Assembly: GCA_018714205.1 (NCBI GenBank)
Contig: DVNR01000077.1
Span: forward strand, 1 to 49,203
DNA length: 49,203 nt
Origin: Candidatus Aphodousia faecipullorum
GTDB taxonomy: Bacteria; Pseudomonadota; Gammaproteobacteria; Burkholderiales; Burkholderiaceae_F
Direction: 5' to 3'
A program made the translations under genes and the position numbers. Below the pieces are notes generated by a model. That model was not told the DNA's origin. It made no database searches and saw only the letters and a list, made by a program, of their open reading frames with translations. Of this stretch, positions 10,454-19,626 are shown one piece after another (the first letter of the stretch is position 1; every line of letters starts with the position of its first letter).

Positions 10454-10801
10454 ATGTTTTTGATTTCGGATGCCTATGCCCAAACGGCAACTACCGCAGG
10501 CGGTGATATGGCTAGTTTTGTCGGCAGCCTTTTGCCGTTGATTTTGATTTTCGTTGTGTTCTGGTTCTTTTTGATCCGTCCCCAACAAAAGCGTCAGAAA
10601 GAGCATGCGCAAATGGTGAGCGCTTTGACCAAGGGCGATGAAATCTTGACGGCGGGTGGTATCGCCGGTCGTATTGTTGAAGTCGGCGAGCAATATATCG
10701 TTGTGCAAATTGCCACGGTGAAAGATCAACCGGTGACGCTGACGATGGAACGCGTTGCCATTCAACGCGTTTTACCGAAAAATACGATTAAATCATTCTA
10801 A
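10454..10801 (+). CDS. yajC: Sec translocase accessory subunit YajC
   Basis: A 115-residue inner-membrane protein of the SecDF-YajC complex. A single membrane segment (about residues 20-42) is followed by the diagnostic RPQQKRQKEH and a small cytoplasmic domain with GDEILTAGGIAGRIVEVGE. A TTG-initiated frame begins four codons earlier, but TTGGAG there is better read as the ribosome binding site for the ATG at 10454. It lies between tgt and secD in the classical queA-tgt-yajC-secD-secF order. Confidence 0.95.
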   Translation: MFLISDAYAQTATTAGGDMASFVGSLLPLILIFVVFWFFLIRPQQKRQKEHAQMVSALTKGDEILTAGGIAGRIVEVGEQYIVVQIATVKDQPVTLTMERVAIQRVLPKNTIKSF

Positions 10802-10810
10802 TATGATAAA

Positions 10811-10837
10811 AATCGCCTTTGATTCTCAAAGGCGATT
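10811..10837 (+). terminator. Hairpin between yajC and secD, possible partial terminator
   Basis: An 11-bp perfect stem (AATCGCCTTTG and CAAAGGCGATT) with loop ATTCT. The following sequence is T-rich but interrupted, so termination may be partial or the hairpin may be an RNA-processing site. Confidence 0.55.
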
Positions 10838-10928
10838 ATTCATATTTTGACGAGAGATTTTACGGTATCGGATATAAAGAGAGCGTTGTAATGCCGTTCT
10901 CTTTTTATGTTTTTTCTGGGGACATAGC

Positions 10929-12803
10929 GTGAATCGTTATCCATTGTGGAAATACATCGTTATTGTCGTTGCTTTATTGATCGGTGTGATCTATACAGCG
11001 CCGAATTTTTTTGGCGAGTCACCTGCCGTTCAGGTCTCGAGCCAAAAAGCGACGATTAAAGTCGATGAAAATACCTACGAGCGTGTGCAGGCTGCGCTAC
11101 AAGAAGCCAAGATTACGCCGAATGGTATTTTCTTTGAGCAAGGGGCTCAGCAAGCGACCTTGCGTGTTCGTTTTGATCCGACTCAGGCAGAGTTGCAATT
11201 ACAGGCAAAAGAAGTCATTGAGCGGCTGTTGAATCCAGACCCGTCGGACCCTTCTTATGTTGTCGCGCTGAATCTTGTGCCGAATACACCGGAGTGGTTG
11301 CTTAATTTGCACGCATTGCCGATGTATCTCGGCTTGGATTTGCGCGGTGGTGTTCACTTCTTATTGGAAGTGGACATGGATGCGGCGATTAATAAGCGCG
11401 CGGAAGCCATTGCAACAGATTTGAGAACACAATTCCGAGAAGAGCGTATTCGCCAATCAGGTATCACTCGCAACGGAACATCGCTTGAAATTGCGTTCCG
11501 TAGCGAAGAAGAACGGGCGAAGGCTCGGGATTTGCTACGCAACACCCATAACGATCTAACCCTATCCGATCGCGATGATGGTCAAACTTATCGCCTTGTG
11601 GCAACAATGACGGATCGGTCTCTTACGGAAGTGCGAGACTACGCTTTGAAGCAAAACATTTCTACGTTGCACAATCGTATTAACGAACTTGGCGTGGCAG
11701 AACCCGTGATCGCCCAGCAAGGTGCAAGTCGTATTGTTGTGGAATTACCGGGCGTTCAGGATACGGCCAAAGCGAAAGATATTTTGGGACGCACCGCAAC
11801 GCTGGAAATTCGAATGGTTGATGATTCGCCAGAAGCGTATGCCCAACTGTCCTCCGGGATTGTGCCTTTCGGTGACGAGCTGTATTACGATCGTGAAGGC
11901 AATCCCATTTTGGTTAAGCGTCAGGTGGTGTTGACCGGTGATAATTTAAACGATGCTCAGCCGGGATTCGATCAACAAACCCAAGAACCAACGGTTAACT
12001 TGACGCTCGATAGCCGGGGAGCTCGTATTTTCCAAGATGTCACTCGAGATAACGTTGGCAAGCGAATGGCCATCATCCTTTTCGAAAAAGGTAAGGGCGA
12101 AGTGGTGACGGCTCCTGTGATTCGCCAAGAAATTGGTGGGGGACGAGTGCAAATTTCCGGCCGAATGACCACGATGGAAGCTACGGATACAGCGCTTTTG
12201 CTACGTGCTGGTTCCTTGGCGGCCCCGATGGAAATTATCGAAGAACGTTTGATCGGGCCGAGTTTGGGCGCGGCCAATATTGAGGCGGGTTTCCACTCAA
12301 CGCTTTACGGCTTTGCGATTGTGTCGATCTTCATGATCCTTTATTACCAAGTCTTCGGCGCGGTTTCGGTCTTTGCGTTGACGTGCAACGTGATGCTTTT
12401 GGTGGCCTTGCTCTCGATGCTTCAAGCAACGTTGACATTACCAGGTATTGCCGCCGTTGCATTGACTTTAGGTATGGCTGTTGACGCGAACGTGCTCATT
12501 AACGAACGTGTTCGCGAAGAACTCCGTGAAGGGCGAACGCCTCAACAGGCGATTCATGAAGGTTTCAGTATGGCCTTTAACACCATTTTGGACTCGAACA
12601 TCACGAGTTTAATTGCTGGTATCGCACTGTTAATTTTCGGTTCCGGTCCGGTGCGCGGTTTTGCTGTGGTGCACTGTCTCGGTATTTTGACCTCCATCTT
12701 TACGTCGGTGGTCGTAACCCGTGCGTTGATTAACCTTATCTATGGTCGACAGAAGAAACTGAAACGGTTACATGTCGGCATGATCTGGAAACCGACTGAA
12801 TAA
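10929..12803 (+). CDS. secD: Protein translocase subunit SecD
   Basis: A 624-residue inner-membrane RND-type protein that, with SecF, uses the proton gradient to pull proteins out of the Sec channel on the periplasmic side. It has an N-terminal membrane segment (about 8-26), a long periplasmic region opening with GLDLRGGVHFLLEVD (about 136-150), and five membrane segments in the last 180 residues, including GMAVDANVLINERVREE. The start is GTG at 10929, preceded by GGGGAC. The secF start follows 11 bases after the stop. Confidence 0.97.
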   Translation: MNRYPLWKYIVIVVALLIGVIYTAPNFFGESPAVQVSSQKATIKVDENTYERVQAALQEAKITPNGIFFEQGAQQATLRVRFDPTQAELQLQAKEVIERLLNPDPSDPSYVVALNLVPNTPEWLLNLHALPMYLGLDLRGGVHFLLEVDMDAAINKRAEAIATDLRTQFREERIRQSGITRNGTSLEIAFRSEEERAKARDLLRNTHNDLTLSDRDDGQTYRLVATMTDRSLTEVRDYALKQNISTLHNRINELGVAEPVIAQQGASRIVVELPGVQDTAKAKDILGRTATLEIRMVDDSPEAYAQLSSGIVPFGDELYYDREGNPILVKRQVVLTGDNLNDAQPGFDQQTQEPTVNLTLDSRGARIFQDVTRDNVGKRMAIILFEKGKGEVVTAPVIRQEIGGGRVQISGRMTTMEATDTALLLRAGSLAAPMEIIEERLIGPSLGAANIEAGFHSTLYGFAIVSIFMILYYQVFGAVSVFALTCNVMLLVALLSMLQATLTLPGIAAVALTLGMAVDANVLINERVREELREGRTPQQAIHEGFSMAFNTILDSNITSLIAGIALLIFGSGPVRGFAVVHCLGILTSIFTSVVVTRALINLIYGRQKKLKRLHVGMIWKPTE

Positions 12804-12814
12804 AGGAGTCTGTG

Positions 12815-13750
12815 ATGGAGTTTTTTAGAATTCGGCGCACGATTCCATTCATGCGCTATTCCAAGATTTTGAACGCCATATCGGTGGTGTCATTCTTGGT
12901 GGCGGTATTTTTCCTCTTTACCCATGGATTGGCTTTTTCGATCGAGTTCACCGGCGGTACCGTGATGGAAGTGACTTATCCGAACGCGGCACCGACGGAA
13001 ACGATTCGACAGCAAATTAAAGAATCGTTGGGCGTGGAGGCTGCGGTTCAGAATTTTGGCACGGCTCGTGATGTGATGATCCGTTTGCCGCTTGTTGAAG
13101 GGGAGTCCTCCGGTGAGCAAGCCAAAGAGGTCATGGCGGTCTTAAACCAAACAGAACCCGGTGCCCACATGACTCGAGTTGAGTTCGTGGGACCGCAAGT
13201 TGGTGAAGAGCTCGCAAGTGACGGTCTGACAGCTCTGCTCTTGGTGGTTTTCGGGATCATTGTGTATTTGGCTTTCCGGTTCGAGTGGAAGTTCTCTGTT
13301 TCGGCCATTATCGCTAACATGCACGATATCATCTTGGTGCTTGGTTGCTTCTCTGTCTTTCAGTGGGAGTTTTCACTGCCAGTGCTTGCGGCAATTTTGG
13401 CTGTGCTCGGTTATTCGGTTAACGAATCGGTGATTATTTTCGACCGTGTCCGAGAACACTTTAAGAAGATGCGTCGTGCGAGTACGGATGAGATCATCAA
13501 CTCGGCTATTACAGCCACGATTTCCCGTACGGTGATCACCCACTCGTCCACGTTGGCGATGACGCTGTGCATGTTTTTCTTCGGTGGTCCGGCGCTTCAT
13601 TATTTTGCTTTAGCATTGACAATCGGTATTTGCTTGAGTATTTACTCGTCCGTGTTCGTTGCTGCCGCTATTGCAGACTATCTGGGCGTCAAACGCGAAG
13701 ACTTTGTAAAGCCGATGAAGCATGAAAATGCACAAGATATGGTTCCCTAA
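12815..13750 (+). CDS. secF: Protein translocase subunit SecF
   Basis: A 311-residue partner of SecD with six predicted membrane segments. FSIEFTGGTVMEV (about residues 37-49) is the SecF counterpart of the SecD signature, and GYSVNESVIIFDRVRE (about 197-212) the conserved fourth-helix region. AAAGGAG precedes the ATG at 12815 at good spacing; a GTG one codon earlier is less likely. It is the last gene of the operon, followed by a terminator. Confidence 0.97.
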   Translation: MEFFRIRRTIPFMRYSKILNAISVVSFLVAVFFLFTHGLAFSIEFTGGTVMEVTYPNAAPTETIRQQIKESLGVEAAVQNFGTARDVMIRLPLVEGESSGEQAKEVMAVLNQTEPGAHMTRVEFVGPQVGEELASDGLTALLLVVFGIIVYLAFRFEWKFSVSAIIANMHDIILVLGCFSVFQWEFSLPVLAAILAVLGYSVNESVIIFDRVREHFKKMRRASTDEIINSAITATISRTVITHSSTLAMTLCMFFFGGPALHYFALALTIGICLSIYSSVFVAAAIADYLGVKREDFVKPMKHENAQDMVP

Positions 13751-13779
13751 GAAGGGCAACTAGAATCTTTGCCATTAAA

Positions 13780-13811
13780 GGGGGTGTTGCAAAAGTTCAA
13801 CACCCTTTTTT
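13780..13811 (+). terminator. Terminator of the yajC-secD-secF operon
   Basis: An 8-bp stem (GGGTGTTG and CAACACCC) with loop CAAAAGTT, followed by six T, about 30 bases after the secF stop. Confidence 0.88.
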
Positions 13812-14065
13812 GTTATCTCTAGTTCCAACTCGGTAGGTGTACCTAAAACTGAGGCGATTTTTCTGAAACGACAAATTGCATCTGTTTGCGTAAGTTCAAT
13901 CACCGGTAGGGCAGTACAAACGCTGTAGTCACACGTTCCAAAGATGTCCTGCTAGAACGGGTATGGGTTTAACCTTTCCCCAAGCTCATTTGATTTGCTT
14001 ATTCTGTTAACTCGTATCTTGAAACTTCTGAGATTGAGCAAGGACCTTGTATTGACCATAACGTA

Positions 14066-14095
14066 TTGACAGTAGGGCATAAATCCCTATTGTCA
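14066..14095 (+). promoter_or_regulatory. Promoter-like site overlapped by an inverted repeat
   Basis: TTGACA at 14066-14071, a 16-base spacer and TATTGT at 14088-14093 form a fair sigma-70 promoter. An inverted repeat TGACAGTAGGG/CCCTATTGTCA (one wobble) covers 14067-14095, spanning both promoter elements as an operator would. Confidence 0.4.
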
Positions 14096-14099
14096 CAGC

Positions 14100-14242
14100 C
14101 CTTGGCTCGATAAAAATGACTCTTGTTTTTTAGAATATCGGCGTTTTGTTTCGGTTATACATCTTTGTCTCAAGGGACATCGGACTCAGGAATGCAATGG
14201 GCAAAGGTTGGTGACAGGGCAAAGCCTGTCACCGTAGTTTTT
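14100..14242 (+). ncRNA. Candidate small RNA (speculative)
   Basis: If the promoter at 14066-14093 is used, a transcript of about 140 bases would end at the hairpin GGTGACAGG/CCTGTCACC (14210-14233, loop GCAAAG), followed by GTAGTTTTT. No coding frame fits. The end lies seven bases from the stop of the convergent DUF3482 gene, so read-through would be antisense to that gene. No known RNA family is recognised. Confidence 0.3.
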
Positions 14243-14248
14243 CTATGG

Positions 14249-15700
14249 CTATGGAGCGCGTTGGTATAGTGCAAAAAGAACACCGCGAATGACGGTATCG
14301 GTCGTTTTACTGCTAAGCGATTCGATAGCATCTGGATCTGTCAAATTCGTTGTGTCGTATTCTTGTGGTTGCTTTTTCATTTCTCCGATCACAACATCTT
14401 TCCAGAAGGCAGGAGCTTCGCTTTCTTCCCAATAGCCACGCCCGCGGCCAAAGTGAGCGACAGCTAAATAAAGCAAAATCGCTTCGAGCAAAAAATTTTG
14501 CATCGCCATTTTGCTCCAAGACACGCGTGTGCCATGAACACCTTTGACCTGGTTATAAGCTAAGGCAGCGCCAGCGCCTCCGATTGCGCCGATGACTGTT
14601 CCTAAGAGTGTGCCAAGTCCGGCACTCAATCCACCGGTGGCTAAATCGGCCGCAAGACCGGAAGCTGCGCCCGTGCCCACAGCGCCAACAATAGCCGCGC
14701 CTTTCGGGTTAGCGGCGGTGTGTACGGTCCAGTCGGTTTTTAGACGACGGAGGATTTCTCGTTTGACGCCGGCTCCCTCAATGCCATGAGCGTCAATCAG
14801 ACGTTGTGTAAGTGCGCAAAGGGAGTCTGCAGCCCTGGCAGCCAAAGCATTTTTTGCATCTTCAATCGGACCGCTTTGCAACTTGATGACTCCTAAACGT
14901 CGTCCCCAGTCCTTCACTTGCTCAGTCAACGAGTACTCGGAAAGTTCTTCATGGTCGACTGCCAGTTGGGTCATGTAATTGGCGATGGCTTCCACTGACG
15001 TGGAATAAATCGCGCGACGTTGTCTTGACCAGGCTTCACGAAGTGATTCATAAGTGACTTTTTGTTCTGCTGTCAGCACGTCACCAATTGCGTCAAAGAG
15101 AGCGAATTCCTGTACCCAGCAACGCGCAAAAGCGTCCATTGGTAAAACCTTTTTGACCAAGGGGAACGCCGCCATATAGTCTTCCCATTGTTTTATTTCA
15201 GCCGACTCGATTGAAGGCTCGCGAGGTTTGCCCATTTGGTTAAGTAAAACAATGACAGGTTTGTTGATCCACGTGAGGATCTTCATTTCCGCAGCTATGT
15301 AAGAGCAGGCAGCAGGCGATTCACTGGCATTGACAAGATATAAGACAACGCTACTTGTATCCCGAACGTGCTTAAGTGCCTTTTGGTTTAACCAAGAAGC
15401 CTTGTTAGAAACACGATCCCAAACTTCCGACAAGAACCAACCGATCGGGTTGGCACGTCCTTCAAGTCGAGAGGCGAGACGAACGCTGTCACCAAACCCA
15501 GGGGTATCCCAGAGAACGAGCTCAGAACAACCGTCTGTTGCACGAATAAGAACATAGTCATCTGTCGTTTCCGTCACATGCGGTCGGTCGGCCACTTCTC
15601 CGATGTCTCTGCCCAAAAGTGTTCGAGCAAGGGTCGTTTTACCAATATTGGTGTGTGAGACCAAACTCAAATTAATACGCATCAGTTGCATGTCTGTCAT
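14249..15700 (-). CDS. GTPase with DUF3482 domain
   Basis: A 483-residue protein with an N-terminal Era/TrmE-like GTPase domain. The P-loop is SHTNIGKTT (about residues 15-23), with Ser in place of the first Gly. The G3 motif is LWDTPGFGD (63-71), and the NQMG in the G4 position differs from the classical NKxD. The middle is helical. A Gly/Ala-rich hydrophobic stretch (about 336-386) could insert in or lie on a membrane. The C-terminal half fits the DUF3482 family. AGGGAA precedes the ATG. It follows the DUF2868 gene by 11 bases, and the two families are regularly paired in proteobacteria. Function is unknown. Confidence 0.8.
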   Translation of the reverse strand: MTDMQLMRINLSLVSHTNIGKTTLARTLLGRDIGEVADRPHVTETTDDYVLIRATDGCSELVLWDTPGFGDSVRLASRLEGRANPIGWFLSEVWDRVSNKASWLNQKALKHVRDTSSVVLYLVNASESPAACSYIAAEMKILTWINKPVIVLLNQMGKPREPSIESAEIKQWEDYMAAFPLVKKVLPMDAFARCWVQEFALFDAIGDVLTAEQKVTYESLREAWSRQRRAIYSTSVEAIANYMTQLAVDHEELSEYSLTEQVKDWGRRLGVIKLQSGPIEDAKNALAARAADSLCALTQRLIDAHGIEGAGVKREILRRLKTDWTVHTAANPKGAAIVGAVGTGAASGLAADLATGGLSAGLGTLLGTVIGAIGGAGAALAYNQVKGVHGTRVSWSKMAMQNFLLEAILLYLAVAHFGRGRGYWEESEAPAFWKDVVIGEMKKQPQEYDTTNLTDPDAIESLSSKTTDTVIRGVLFALYQRAP

Positions 15701-15711
15701 AAGACTTTTCC

Positions 15712-17166
15712 CTACAATGCTTGCGCTGCCGCAAGTTTTAATTCGTCACAGGTTTGATCATCGGGCTGTAGGCCGGAGTGATAAAAAATGACCGGTAGTG
15801 CCAGCTCATTGGCGAAGTCTCTCCATAATTCTTTTCGTGATTCAATGCGGTCATTGAAGTCGCCAAAACGAGCAAGGTATGTTGCCAAGTCCACCATGAG
15901 AATGATGGGGGTCTTGCTTAATTTCTCTTTTAATGCTTGTAGCGCTACCCCTTGGACTTCTTGTTCCGGTGTCGCAGTGGCGTTAAAAAGAACCCAAACT
16001 TGCTGGGATTGACCGTTTTTTTCCAAGGTTAACGGAGCATCGCCATCTTCAATACTCCAGTTATGCGTTTTAATTTCTTTAAAGTCAAAGCCTAAATTTT
16101 CAGCAAATCGGTAAGCGCTTTCCAGCAGATTTTTACTTTGAACGGAGTCCGGAACGACAAGATCCAAACTCATTGCTTCGGATCGCCAGGTTCTCATGAT
16201 GTTGCTGAAGTAGCGGTTCTCTAAATCCAACGGGAAGCGTTTGCGAATCCTGGCAATTTGAAATGTATGCTTGAGAGCAAGTAGCCCACGTGGAATCACC
16301 ACGAAAATGGCGAGCATTACAATCATGCGCATCAACCATAAGCTGGCCGAAGCTTCGTAGCCATTGATCGCGAGGCGGTCAAATCGCATGTTGGCCACGT
16401 CTAAAATATTAGGCATGGGGCCGAGAAAATTCGTGCAAATACCATAGACTAGTGCAATGATTTGGTAGACGATTTCCGGGCTTTCAGCGAACCACGTGCT
16501 TTCCCAGCCAACGGTGTAGGCGGTCCCTATCCCGCGAAGCAAAACACTTGCGATCATCCCGAGAACAAAGCATAAGGCCGCAAGATGAAAGGCCCGAGCG
16601 GCATAGTGACCTGCCAGTGGATCCATCAGGGTAGCTAGATTCTTTGGATTCCGGAACGATTTTGTTGTGATCCGCTTTTCTAAAAACTCAAAAAATCGTC
16701 TCAGCCCCAAGAAGTCTCGTTTTTCACCATAGCGCAAACTCGAGAAAAAGAGCATGGCGTAAACAAGAATGTTCCAAAGCAAGATCCCAAAAAAAGGTAG
16801 CGAAAGCAAATTGATGCGAGACCCAGTGGCCGAAAATTGATCGGTTAGCAAACCGGCGAAAAAGGCAACTCCAGCTAGCCCAGCGGTCAACCACCAAGGC
16901 GGTGTTAGCGTGAGGGGCTCGGTGTCGATTTGAGGGTTTTTCGCTACGAGCATTTTTTCCGCAATGCGAGCTCTTTCACGTAAAAAAGTTGCAATATCGG
17001 CCGATTCACCAACCGCTGTCGCCGCTTGTCGAGTCGCTCGGTTCGCGTCGCTTAATTCCCAGCTTAGAGCAGGATTTTCTTCAAGAAGGCGCACCTTTGT
17101 AATGCGTTCGGCATCTTCTAACGTAAAACGCCCGCTCAATATCGGCTTTTTATAAATTTCATTCAT
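15712..17166 (-). CDS. DUF2868 family membrane protein
   Basis: A 484-residue protein of the DUF2868 family. The N-terminal 90 residues are soluble and charged. Membrane segments are predicted at roughly residues 92-112, 124-147, 185-208, 230-250 and 275-300, and the last 180 residues are soluble with alternating hydrophobic strands (VWVLFNATATPEQEV, PIILMVDLATYLARF) resembling a Rossmann-like fold. A TTG two codons upstream opens the frame, but the ATG at 17164-17166 is preferred; neither has a strong binding site. It is transcribed together with the DUF3482 GTPase, which may dock on its cytoplasmic domain. Function is unknown. Confidence 0.78.
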   Translation of the reverse strand: MNEIYKKPILSGRFTLEDAERITKVRLLEENPALSWELSDANRATRQAATAVGESADIATFLRERARIAEKMLVAKNPQIDTEPLTLTPPWWLTAGLAGVAFFAGLLTDQFSATGSRINLLSLPFFGILLWNILVYAMLFFSSLRYGEKRDFLGLRRFFEFLEKRITTKSFRNPKNLATLMDPLAGHYAARAFHLAALCFVLGMIASVLLRGIGTAYTVGWESTWFAESPEIVYQIIALVYGICTNFLGPMPNILDVANMRFDRLAINGYEASASLWLMRMIVMLAIFVVIPRGLLALKHTFQIARIRKRFPLDLENRYFSNIMRTWRSEAMSLDLVVPDSVQSKNLLESAYRFAENLGFDFKEIKTHNWSIEDGDAPLTLEKNGQSQQVWVLFNATATPEQEVQGVALQALKEKLSKTPIILMVDLATYLARFGDFNDRIESRKELWRDFANELALPVIFYHSGLQPDDQTCDELKLAAAQAL

Positions 17167-17265
17167 GAACAAAAATAATAATCGGACAAACAGAAGGCTG
17201 ACCTTATTCTAACCTGTGTGTCAGCATGTCATGCGTTTCCACGGATGGAAATTGCAAAGAGATGT

Positions 17266-17913
17266 TTATGATAAGCGTCCCTTTTGCCAAGCGGCTAGGA
17301 GGTTTCTGGTGGCTTTGCCGGGATCAACCTGGCCGCAGATAGCGGAAATGACAGCGATACCGTCCGCAACTGTGCGCGCAATTTCTACTGTTCGTTCTTC
17401 ATTGATGCCTCCAATGCCGACAACGGGCACTGGACTTAATTGGGCGATGTTCGACAAGCCACTGACTCCGATGGGGGCATCGGCGTCTTTTTTTGTTGTG
17501 GTCGCAAAAACAGGGCCTACGCCAATGTAGTCAACAAGATGAGGATTCATGCTTTCAAGCTGCGCCAAATTGTTAATTGACAGCCCTACGATCATGTCTG
17601 GGCCTACAAGTTGTCTAACTACTTCAATGGGAAGATCCTTTTGACCGACATGAACACCGTCAGCTTGAGCTGCCAAGGCAACGTCAACATGGTCATCGAC
17701 AATCAGAGGAATATGAAACGGGCGCAATGCTTTCTTTAGCGCGATGGCACAGTCATAGCAAGCTCGTTTTTTCCAGTTAGGAGCTCGAAGCTGGATTAAG
17801 CCAGCACCTGCCTGCGCCGCGGCAACCGCTGTCTCAACCATTCCAAATTGAGCGGTCAAGTCTGGATCTAAAACCAGATAGACGCGGAAATCAAGAGTAG
17901 TTTTATTGATCAT
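17266..17913 (-). CDS. thiE: Thiamine-phosphate synthase
   Basis: A 215-residue TIM-barrel enzyme that joins hydroxymethylpyrimidine diphosphate and thiazole phosphate to give thiamine monophosphate. QLRAPNWKKRA, DDHVDVALAAQADGVHVGQ, GLSINNLAQL, DYIGVGPVFATTTKKDA and VVGIGGI are the expected active-site segments in order. The ATG at 17913 gives a normal N-terminus, and the frame open to 17946 would only add residues inside thiM. It overlaps the thiM end by 11 bases. No thiD or TPP riboswitch is seen here. Confidence 0.95.
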   Translation of the reverse strand: MINKTTLDFRVYLVLDPDLTAQFGMVETAVAAAQAGAGLIQLRAPNWKKRACYDCAIALKKALRPFHIPLIVDDHVDVALAAQADGVHVGQKDLPIEVVRQLVGPDMIVGLSINNLAQLESMNPHLVDYIGVGPVFATTTKKDADAPIGVSGLSNIAQLSPVPVVGIGGINEERTVEIARTVADGIAVISAICGQVDPGKATRNLLAAWQKGRLS

Positions 17914-18700
17914 TCTGTTTTCTATGAGAAATCTGATAGAGGGCATCTAAAAAGACGCTATGGAAAGAACCTGGTCCCTGTGCGTGGGCCACTGCAAATT
18001 CTTCAGAGCGCTTAAAAAGTGCGTGTGCAGCAGCGCACGCATCTAACGTGTTGTTATCGAGTGTGATGAAGGCGGCGACCAATGCGCCAAGTGAGCAACC
18101 TGTGCCAACTACCCGGGTAGCCATGATGTGACCACCATTGATAGTCACGGTGCGATGTCCATCAGTGATGAAATCTGCCTCGCCAGTGACAGCAACAATC
18201 GCTCCAGTATGTGAAGCGAGCATCTGAGCTGCGTTTATTGCTTCGTCGCTGCCGTTAATGCTGTCAACACCGTGACCACCGCTACCTGATCCAGCCAGAC
18301 AAATGATCTCACTGGCGTTACCGCGAATAACACTCGGCGAATATTTCATAAGCTCGATAATGCAGTTATTGCGCCAGGTCATCGGTCCAATAGCTACTGG
18401 ATCGAGAACCCATGGTTTTTGACAAGTGTGTGCGACTTCACAAGCTTGCTTCATGGCGATATATCGTTCGGAAGTGAGCGTTCCGACATTAATTAGCAAC
18501 GCATCGGCAATGGAAGAAAATTGCGCGCTTTCTTCCTCTGCGATCACCATGGCCGGTGAGGCACCACAGGCTAACAGAACGTTAGCGGTGATTTCTTGGA
18601 CCACATCATTGGTCATACAGTGCACAAGGGGGCGTCGATTAATTAACTGTGCACAGTATTTATCTAGGCTGTCCTCGGTGAAAGAAGAATAAAGTTGCAT
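17903..18700 (-). CDS. thiM: Hydroxyethylthiazole kinase
   Basis: A 265-residue ribokinase-fold enzyme that phosphorylates 4-methyl-5-(2-hydroxyethyl)thiazole, a salvage step feeding ThiE. Recognised segments are PLVHCMTNDVVQEITANVLL, GASPAMV, LDPVAIG, VIRGNASEI and the anion-hole region TRVVGTGCSLGALVAAF near residue 200. Two ATGs (18700 and 18712) are possible; the downstream one is preferred, with GGATGG about 10 bases before it. thiM-thiE form a two-gene thiazole salvage operon, divergent from lgt. The leader is short and shows no TPP riboswitch motif. Confidence 0.95.
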   Translation of the reverse strand: MQLYSSFTEDSLDKYCAQLINRRPLVHCMTNDVVQEITANVLLACGASPAMVIAEEESAQFSSIADALLINVGTLTSERYIAMKQACEVAHTCQKPWVLDPVAIGPMTWRNNCIIELMKYSPSVIRGNASEIICLAGSGSGGHGVDSINGSDEAINAAQMLASHTGAIVAVTGEADFITDGHRTVTINGGHIMATRVVGTGCSLGALVAAFITLDNNTLDACAAAHALFKRSEEFAVAHAQGPGSFHSVFLDALYQISHRKQNDQ

Positions 18701-18819
18701 AAAAGCTACCATCCAAAAAAAGACTAGTTACTCACAAAGAGTATTACGCGAGAATACACAGGATGGAACCAAAAAGGTAGGTACAATGAGAAGTCTTGGA
18801 AAATATTCGTTGTTCTAGC

Positions 18820-19626
18820 ATGTTAGTTCATCCCCAAATTGATCCTATCGCTTTTTCAGTTGGTCCGGTGTCTGTTCACTGGTACGGTCTGATGTATTTA
18901 GTTGGGTTCGCACTTTTTTGGGTGCTGGCCATGTATCGATCCAAAAAGGAAGCCTGGCGAGCAATCAAGCCGGATCAGGTCGAGGACTTGTTGTTTTTTG
19001 GTGTGTTGGGGGTGATTTTGGGTGGTCGTTTAGGATACTGTTTTTTGTATCAACCAGGCTATTACATTGAGCATTTAGGGGCGATCCTTCGCATTTGGGA
19101 TGGGGGCATGAGTGCGCATGGCGGGGTGATTGGCGTCATTGTTGCCATGGCTTATTTTGCTAAAACACGTGCTTTGAATTTCCTTGAAGTTGCAGATTTC
19201 GTCACGCCTTTGGTTCCTTTGGGACTTTTCTTTGGTCGCATTGGAAACTTTATAAATGGTGAGTTGTGGGGTCGCGTTTGCTCATCTGATTTTGCGCTGG
19301 CCATGGTGTTTCCTCGGGCAGGCGATGGCTTGCCAAGACATCCCTCTCAACTTTATGAAGCCGCATTGGAGGGATTGTTACTCTTTGCCATTTTGTGGTG
19401 TTATTCGTTAAAGCCGCGACCGTCAGGTCAAGTCGCTGGTTTATTTTGCATTGGCTATGGCGTTATGCGTTTCGCTGTGGAATATTTCCGGGAACCAGAC
19501 TCCTTTTTGGGACTGTTAGCCCTAGGACTTAGTCAAGGACAATGGCTCTCTATTCCCATGATTGCGCTCGGATGTTTTGTGTTTGTTTTAAGCGCGAGGC
19601 GTGCCTCGAAACATGCTGATCATTGA
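18820..19626 (+). CDS. lgt: Phosphatidylglycerol-prolipoprotein diacylglyceryl transferase
   Basis: A 268-residue inner-membrane enzyme with about seven membrane segments that transfers diacylglycerol to the lipobox cysteine of prolipoproteins. The family signature GRIGNFINGELWGR is at about residues 137-150, and VHWYGLMYLVGF and the HGGVIG region are also typical. A TTG opens the frame eight codons earlier, but the ATG gives the normal MLVHPQIDP N-terminus. The stop overlaps the convergent queH stop by seven bases, and there is no terminator between them. Its clients here include the DUF3261 and glycine-zipper lipoproteins. Confidence 0.96.
   Translation: MLVHPQIDPIAFSVGPVSVHWYGLMYLVGFALFWVLAMYRSKKEAWRAIKPDQVEDLLFFGVLGVILGGRLGYCFLYQPGYYIEHLGAILRIWDGGMSAHGGVIGVIVAMAYFAKTRALNFLEVADFVTPLVPLGLFFGRIGNFINGELWGRVCSSDFALAMVFPRAGDGLPRHPSQLYEAALEGLLLFAILWCYSLKPRPSGQVAGLFCIGYGVMRFAVEYFREPDSFLGLLALGLSQGQWLSIPMIALGCFVFVLSARRASKHADH

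Larger units (their letters stand above)
13812..14248. other. Gene-free stretch between secF and the DUF3482 gene
   Basis: No coding frame of 60 codons or more and no recognisable gene remnant. The first 250 bases show nothing I can name. The last 180 bases hold a promoter-like sequence overlapped by an inverted repeat (14066-14095) and a terminator-like hairpin (14210-14242), described separately as a possible small RNA. Confidence 0.6.

Noticed and set aside
18701-18819. A TPP riboswitch in front of thiM
   Set aside because: The interval is short and lacks the conserved CTGAGA and ACCTGAT-type blocks.
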